Of a DNA stretch of 64,000 nt, positions 60,162 to 64,000 are shown one piece after another; the first letter of the stretch is position 1, and each line of letters opens with the position of its first letter. The position numbers and the translations under genes were made by a program. The DNA comes from an uncultured Clostridium sp. (GTDB lineage: Bacteria > Bacillota > Clostridia > Lachnospirales > Lachnospiraceae), in NCBI GenBank assembly GCA_900549235.1, contig URNT01000007.1, positions 1 to 64,000 of the forward strand. Reading direction: 5' to 3'. Below the pieces are notes generated by a model that did not search any database, was not told the DNA's origin, and saw only the letters and a program-made list of their open reading frames with translations.

Positions 60162-61217
60162 ATGAAAGGCAAATATATGGCATATGTAGGATCCTACTCC
60201 TACACAGGAAAGGCGAAGGGGATCACAGTATTTGATGTAGATGTGGAAAAGGGGATCTTTAAGGAGCGCTGCGAGATGGAGGTGGATAATTCTTCCTATA
60301 TTATTGCTTCCAGCGACGGCAAAACCCTGTATTCCATCGCGGATGAGGGCATCGTATCCTTCCGTATCCTGGAAAACGGCAGCCTTGCCCGTCTCAACAG
60401 CGCACCCATCCGAGGGATGAGGGGTTGTCATCTGTGCACTGATCAGGAGGACAAGTATGTGTTCGTCTCCGGCTACCATGACGGTAAGTCCACCGTCCTT
60501 AAGCTGAATCAGGACGGCTCTGTGGGCCATATCGTAGACGGCGTATTCGACAAGGGCTACGGCAGCGTGGCAGAGCGCAACTTCCGCCCCCATGTGACAT
60601 GCACCAGAAGGACACCGGACGGCAAATATGTCCTTTCCGTAGATAACGGCATCGACCAGGTAAAGATCTACCGCTTCAATGAAAAGGATCAGAAGCTGTT
60701 TCAGGTAGACGCCCTGCGCTGTGATCTGGAGTCCGCTCCCAGACATTTCCGCTTCAGCAAGGACGGACGCTTTATGTACCTGATGTACGAGCTGAAAAAT
60801 GTGATCGATGTATATACCTATGAAACCGGTGACCGGGCCCCTGTGATCGAGAAAATCCAGACCATCTCCACCACCTCCACCAGGAATCCGGGCAATCTGA
60901 CCGCTGCCTGCGCCATGAGGCTTTCCTGGGATCAAAAATATATCTACTGTACCAATGCGGGCGAGAACACCGTCAGCATCTACAGACGGGATGAGGAGAC
61001 AGGCCTTCTGACCATGCTCTGCTGCCTGCCGATCAGCGGCGAATATCCGAAGGATGTAGCCATTTTCCCGGACTCCAGGCACATTGCCTCTATTAACCAT
61101 GACAGCGGCACCATTACCTTCTTCAATGTGGATTATGAGAAGGGCCTTCTGGTGATGAGCGGACGCAGCATTCCGGTGAATGAGCCCAACTGCTGCGCTA
61201 TTGTAAAGATCGGATAA
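60162..61217 (+). CDS. Lactonase family beta-propeller protein
   Basis: A protein of 351 residues from ATG 60162 (GGGAGG 11 bases upstream). Seven-bladed propeller pattern with recurrent motifs such as SSDGKTLYSIADEG, LSWDQKYIYCTNAGENTVSI and FPDSRHIASINHDSGTITFF; RPHVTCTRRTPDGKYVLSVD carries a conserved His/Arg region. This is the 6-phosphogluconolactonase (YkgB/Pgl) type. Its substrate is not certain: some members are not sugar lactonases. It is located before aroC with a gap of 18 bases, perhaps co-transcribed. Confidence 0.8.
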   Translation: MKGKYMAYVGSYSYTGKAKGITVFDVDVEKGIFKERCEMEVDNSSYIIASSDGKTLYSIADEGIVSFRILENGSLARLNSAPIRGMRGCHLCTDQEDKYVFVSGYHDGKSTVLKLNQDGSVGHIVDGVFDKGYGSVAERNFRPHVTCTRRTPDGKYVLSVDNGIDQVKIYRFNEKDQKLFQVDALRCDLESAPRHFRFSKDGRFMYLMYELKNVIDVYTYETGDRAPVIEKIQTISTTSTRNPGNLTAACAMRLSWDQKYIYCTNAGENTVSIYRRDEETGLLTMLCCLPISGEYPKDVAIFPDSRHIASINHDSGTITFFNVDYEKGLLVMSGRSIPVNEPNCCAIVKIG

Positions 61218-61235
61218 GGCAGGAAGGGAAATCAT

Positions 61236-62342
61236 ATGTCAGGTTCAGTTTCAGGAACAATTTTTAAGATTATGACTTGGGGGGAATCCCACGGAAAAGG
61301 GGTCGGTGTGGTAGTGGACGGCTGCCCCGCCGGCCTTCCCCTTTGTGAGGAGGACATCCAGGCTTACCTCAACAGGAGAAAGCCGGGACAAAGCAGATTC
61401 ACCACCGCCCGCAGCGAGGGGGATCAGGTGGAGATCCTGTCCGGCGTATTTGAGGGAAGGACTACAGGCACGCCCATTGCCCTTGAAGTGCGCAACACAG
61501 ACCAGCGTTCCCATGATTACAGCAATATTATGGATCTGTACCGTCCGGGACACGCGGACTATACCTTTGATGAAAAATACGGCTTTCGGGATTACAGAGG
61601 CGGCGGGCGCTCCTCCGGCCGGGAGACCATCGCCAGGGTGGCGGCAGGGGCTATTGCCTTGAAGCTCCTTGAAAGCCTGGGGATCCAGGTGAGAGCCTAT
61701 ACAAAATCCATCGGCCCGGTGGCTGTGGCTCCGGAGCGCTTTGATATTGAAAAGATGTGGGAAAACCGCCTGTATATGCCTGATGCAAAGGCGGCAGCAG
61801 AGGCAGAGCAGTATCTGGAAGGGCTGATGGAGCAGAAGGATTCCTGCGGCGGCGTGGTGGAATGTGTGATCACAGGACTGCCGGCAGGAGTAGGAGAACC
61901 GGTATTTGACAAGCTGGACGCCCGCCTTGCAAAAGATATGCTTTCCATCGGTGCGGTGAAGGGCTTTGAAATCGGCGAGGGCTTCGGCGCCGCCCTTCTG
62001 TCCGGCTCTGAAAACAACGACGCCTTCGCCCTCACAGAGGACGGTCATGTAACAAAAAAGACCAACCACTCCGGCGGCGTGCTGGGCGGTATGAGCGACG
62101 GAAGCCCGGTGGTGTTCCGGGCGGCCTTTAAGCCTACCCCTTCCATTGCGAGAGAGCAGGAGACAGTTACCAGAGACGGGAAAGAAACCCGGATCCAGAT
62201 CAAAGGCCGCCACGACCCGATTATTGTACCCAGGGCTGTAGTGGTAGTAGAAGCCATGGCGGCGCTGACGGCGGCGGATCTGCTGCTGATGTCTATGAGC
62301 GCCAGATTGGACCGGGTGAGGGAGTTTTTTGGGAGGAAATAG
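61236..62342 (+). CDS. aroC: Chorismate synthase
   Basis: A 368-residue protein with all AroC landmarks: TWGESHGKGVGVVVDGCPAG at the N-terminus, RRKPGQSRFTTARSEGDQVE, RPGHADYTFDEKYGFRDYRG with GGGRSSGRETIARVAAGAIA, and SGSENNDAFALTEDGHVTKK. It removes phosphate from EPSP to make chorismate using reduced FMN, the last step of the shikimate pathway. Length normal. It stands away from other aro genes and ends at a terminator. Confidence 0.95.
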   Translation: MSGSVSGTIFKIMTWGESHGKGVGVVVDGCPAGLPLCEEDIQAYLNRRKPGQSRFTTARSEGDQVEILSGVFEGRTTGTPIALEVRNTDQRSHDYSNIMDLYRPGHADYTFDEKYGFRDYRGGGRSSGRETIARVAAGAIALKLLESLGIQVRAYTKSIGPVAVAPERFDIEKMWENRLYMPDAKAAAEAEQYLEGLMEQKDSCGGVVECVITGLPAGVGEPVFDKLDARLAKDMLSIGAVKGFEIGEGFGAALLSGSENNDAFALTEDGHVTKKTNHSGGVLGGMSDGSPVVFRAAFKPTPSIAREQETVTRDGKETRIQIKGRHDPIIVPRAVVVVEAMAALTAADLLLMSMSARLDRVREFFGRK

Positions 62343-62357
62343 ATAAAAGGAAATAGA

Positions 62358-62398
62358 AAGGAGGGTCTGTTTAAAGCCTGAACAGACCCTCCTTTTTT
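62358..62398 (+). terminator. aroC terminator
   Basis: AAGGAGGGTCTGTTT (62358-62372) pairs with the complement at 62380-62393, followed by TTTTTT. It also faces the end of the minus-strand isomerase gene. Confidence 0.85.
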
Positions 62399-62404
62399 AT
62401 ATCC

Positions 62405-63043
62405 TTAAGCTAAAACATTCTTTAAATACTCCGCAATCTCCGGAACCTGGCAGTTAGCAAAGAAATACTCCTGGAATTTCTCGCCGCTGATGGCAGTCTT
62501 TAAGAAATCCTGATCGATCTCCCTTAAGATGGTCATCATATCTTTGTGGGTAATCTCTTTTACGCTGTCTAAGATCTTCTTGTTTCTCTGCTCCGGCACA
62601 ACTCTGTCCTTTGGATAGCCGCCGCCGCTTTCACAGCCGAAGAGCTTTTCAAAGATGTACTGCAGCCGCAGCTCTGCGCCCCAGCCGAAGCCCTTTGCAA
62701 ATGGCAGGGCGATGGCGTTGCCGTCGTTGATCTGGGCAAACATATAAGCGTCCTCTGCGTCTACCACATGTCCGCACAGTACGCCGGGGAAGGAATTGCA
62801 GGCCAGCATGGCGCCCTCGCCGGTGCCGCAGCCGGTTACAACATAATCAGCAGCTTTGGAATTTAACAGGATAGCGGATAACAGTCCGCACATAACATAA
62901 GTAAGCTGAGTCTCATCCTCAGGGGTATACATACCATAGTTGTATACTGTATGCCCCATGGGTTCTACGATCTTCTTCAGATTCTCGCAGATCATCTCAT
63001 TCTTGCCAGCCTGGCTGTTTTCATTGATTAATGCGATTTTCAT
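62405..63043 (-). CDS. RpiB/LacAB family isomerase, DhuI-like
   Basis: A protein of 212 residues from ATG 63043 (AAGGAG 10 bases upstream). RpiB-fold landmarks: MKIALINENSQAGKNEMICE, VVTGCGTGEGAMLACNSFPG. It is longer than RpiB (about 146) because of a C-terminal extension (ALPFAKGFGWGAELRLQYIF, GGGYPKDRVVPEQRNKKILD). This layout recalls the streptococcal DhuI protein, which isomerizes the unsaturated uronate released by GH88 from glycosaminoglycans. That comparison is from memory and needs an alignment; otherwise a sugar-phosphate isomerase of unknown substrate. Divergent from rpiB. Confidence 0.75.
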   Translation of the reverse strand: MKIALINENSQAGKNEMICENLKKIVEPMGHTVYNYGMYTPEDETQLTYVMCGLLSAILLNSKAADYVVTGCGTGEGAMLACNSFPGVLCGHVVDAEDAYMFAQINDGNAIALPFAKGFGWGAELRLQYIFEKLFGCESGGGYPKDRVVPEQRNKKILDSVKEITHKDMMTILREIDQDFLKTAISGEKFQEYFFANCQVPEIAEYLKNVLA

Positions 63044-63235
63044 GGTAATAGGTCTCCTTGTGTTGATTGTGTTTGGTGGAACGGGAGTTCCTGAGAACAT
63101 TATACTTGGAGATGGGTGGATTGTCCAGATGGGATGGGGGAGGACGGCAATATTTCATCCTGTTAGGGCTTGTCTCCAACCCTTTCTATGTTTATAATAT
63201 ACATACGAAAACCAAACAAGCAAGGAGATACAGCT

Positions 63236-63676
63236 ATGAAGATTGCAATGGGCAATGACCACACTGCTATTGAACTGAAAAATATTATCAGAGAATTTGT
63301 AGAGAGCAAGGGACATGAGGTGATGGACCTGGGGACTAATGAGACAGGAAGCTGCGATTACCCCGTATACGGTGAGAAGGTAGGCCGGGCAGTAGCTTCC
63401 GGCGAGGCGGATCTTGGTATCGTGATCTGCGGTACGGGCCTTGGCATCTCCCTGGCGGCCAATAAGGTAAAGGGCATCCGCGCCTGCGTGTGCAGCGAGC
63501 CCTATACCGCAAAGCTGTCCCGTATGCACAACAATTCCAATGTGCTGGCCTTCGGCGCAAGGGTAATCGGAAGCGAGATGGCGAAGATGATCACAGAAGC
63601 CTGGCTGGACGCTGAGTTTGAGGGCGGCCGCCATGAGCGCAGGGTGAATATGATTATGGAGATTGAGAACCGGTAG
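63236..63676 (+). CDS. rpiB: Ribose-5-phosphate isomerase B
   Basis: A protein of 146 residues from ATG 63236 (AAGGAG 8 bases upstream). MKIAMGNDHTAIELKNIIRE, then GSCDYPVYGEKVGRAVASGE, IVICGTGLGISLAANKVKGI with the active-site Cys-Gly-Thr-Gly, and HNNSNVLAFGARVIG. It interconverts ribose 5-phosphate and ribulose 5-phosphate in the pentose phosphate pathway. Some RpiB proteins also act on allose phosphate. It is divergent from the longer RpiB-like gene. Confidence 0.92.
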   Translation: MKIAMGNDHTAIELKNIIREFVESKGHEVMDLGTNETGSCDYPVYGEKVGRAVASGEADLGIVICGTGLGISLAANKVKGIRACVCSEPYTAKLSRMHNNSNVLAFGARVIGSEMAKMITEAWLDAEFEGGRHERRVNMIMEIENR

Positions 63677-63710
63677 AGTGGATACGGGTGGTGAGGCTCT
63701 TCTTATTAGA

Positions 63711-63738
63711 AAAAGCGATGGATTTCCATCGTTTTTTC
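63711..63738 (+). terminator. rpiB terminator
   Basis: CGATGG (63716-63721) and CCATCG (63726-63731) around ATTT, flanked by AAAAG and six T, so it can work in both directions. Confidence 0.8.
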
Positions 63739-63770
63739 TGTTTTTACAGATAGTTGTCCTCATATGATGA

Positions 63771-64000
63771 TTAGTGATTAAAATATTTTAGCATTTGGAC
63801 TAGTGTGTTGTCCGTATCGTCGAGATCGTCCGCTTGGCGAATATGGGTATCAAATTGAAAAAAACCTGCTGCGGAATAGAAATCAAACAATTTAGGCTGA
63901 TTGCTGCATTCTATATATATGGTTTTTCCGCAGATGAGGTGTTCGATCTCCATGACTCTTTCTAAGGCCATTTCCAATAAATCAGTTCCGTCCATAAAAA
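63771..64000 (-). CDS. GNAT acetyltransferase, C-terminal part only
   Basis: The C-terminal 74 residues or more of a GNAT protein (DLLEMALERVMEIEHLICGK, IYIECSNQPKLFDFYSAAGF). The final beta-strand and FYSAAGF motif match the end of the acetyl-CoA fold. The frame stays open to the window edge, so the gene continues beyond 64000. A DUF-level identity or substrate cannot be given. It converges on rpiB. Confidence 0.6.
   Translation of the reverse strand, partial: FMDGTDLLEMALERVMEIEHLICGKTIYIECSNQPKLFDFYSAAGFFQFDTHIRQADDLDDTDNTLVQMLKYFNH

Noticed and set aside
60078..61235. Long minus-strand open frame of 385 codons
   Set aside because: Fully antisense to the lactonase gene, which has a good start and family motifs; the frame has no recognisable domain.
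61251..62213. Minus-strand frame of 320 codons
   Set aside because: Antisense to aroC, whose family motifs are complete; a by-product of codon bias.

Overview
The window reads as a chromosomal segment of a Lachnospiraceae-type Clostridium (cluster XIVa). This is an inference from three things: typical Clostridia proteins (DUF5702 and DUF6382 tad genes, HemZ, the 765-codon Rel, LplABC-type transporters), AGGAGG ribosome binding sites with sigma-A promoters, and mid-range base composition. I found no rRNA, tRNA, CRISPR array, insertion sequence or prophage.

Layout. 1-5.6 kb is the distal part of a Tad/Flp pilus operon: a Flp1-like pilin that looks frameshifted, a DUF5702 protein, two TadE-like pseudopilins, a prepilin peptidase and a DUF6382-FHA protein. 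A 163-bp imperfect palindrome is inserted in it. 5.7-7.9 kb holds a HIT protein, a small sigma factor and murG. 7.9-11.4 kb is a LysR gene facing a UbiD-UbiX-LpdD decarboxylase operon of the gallate/aryl-acid type. 11.4-19.9 kb is a uronate-oligosaccharide locus: an FSA-type aldolase, a DeoR regulator, an esterase and a GH105 hydrolase on the minus strand, facing a CUT1 ABC transporter and a LacI regulator.

19.9-26.1 kb and 45.8-48.9 kb carry the Clostridia housekeeping order apt-rel-MBL-hemZ-hisS-aspS. It is interrupted twice. Between apt and rel sit a complete-looking type I toxin-antitoxin module and a nuclease pseudogene. Between hemZ and hisS sits a roughly 19-kb polysaccharide-utilization locus: cytosolic sulfatase, YesL, GH88 and heparinase II/III lyase, facing LplABC-type import genes, a secreted heparinase II-like lyase, two cell-wall-binding surface proteins and a membrane-anchored AraC sensor-regulator. 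The inferred logic is outside cleavage, import of acidic sulfated oligosaccharides, then internal lyase, desulfation and unsaturated-uronyl hydrolase steps. An RpiB-like protein at 62.4 kb resembles streptococcal DhuI and could isomerize the released unsaturated uronate.

48.9-55.5 kb contains carbonic anhydrase, enolase, an orphan HicB, a CadC-type metal-efflux operon, a nitroreductase, a DtxR-family regulator and a FeoB-associated protein. One 5-6-5 palindrome lies 7 nt after the -10 box of both the enolase and the FeoB-associated gene, suggesting shared control. 55.5-60 kb is a cupin regulator plus potABCD operon. 60-64 kb holds a lactonase-fold protein, aroC, the DhuI-like gene, rpiB and a truncated GNAT gene.
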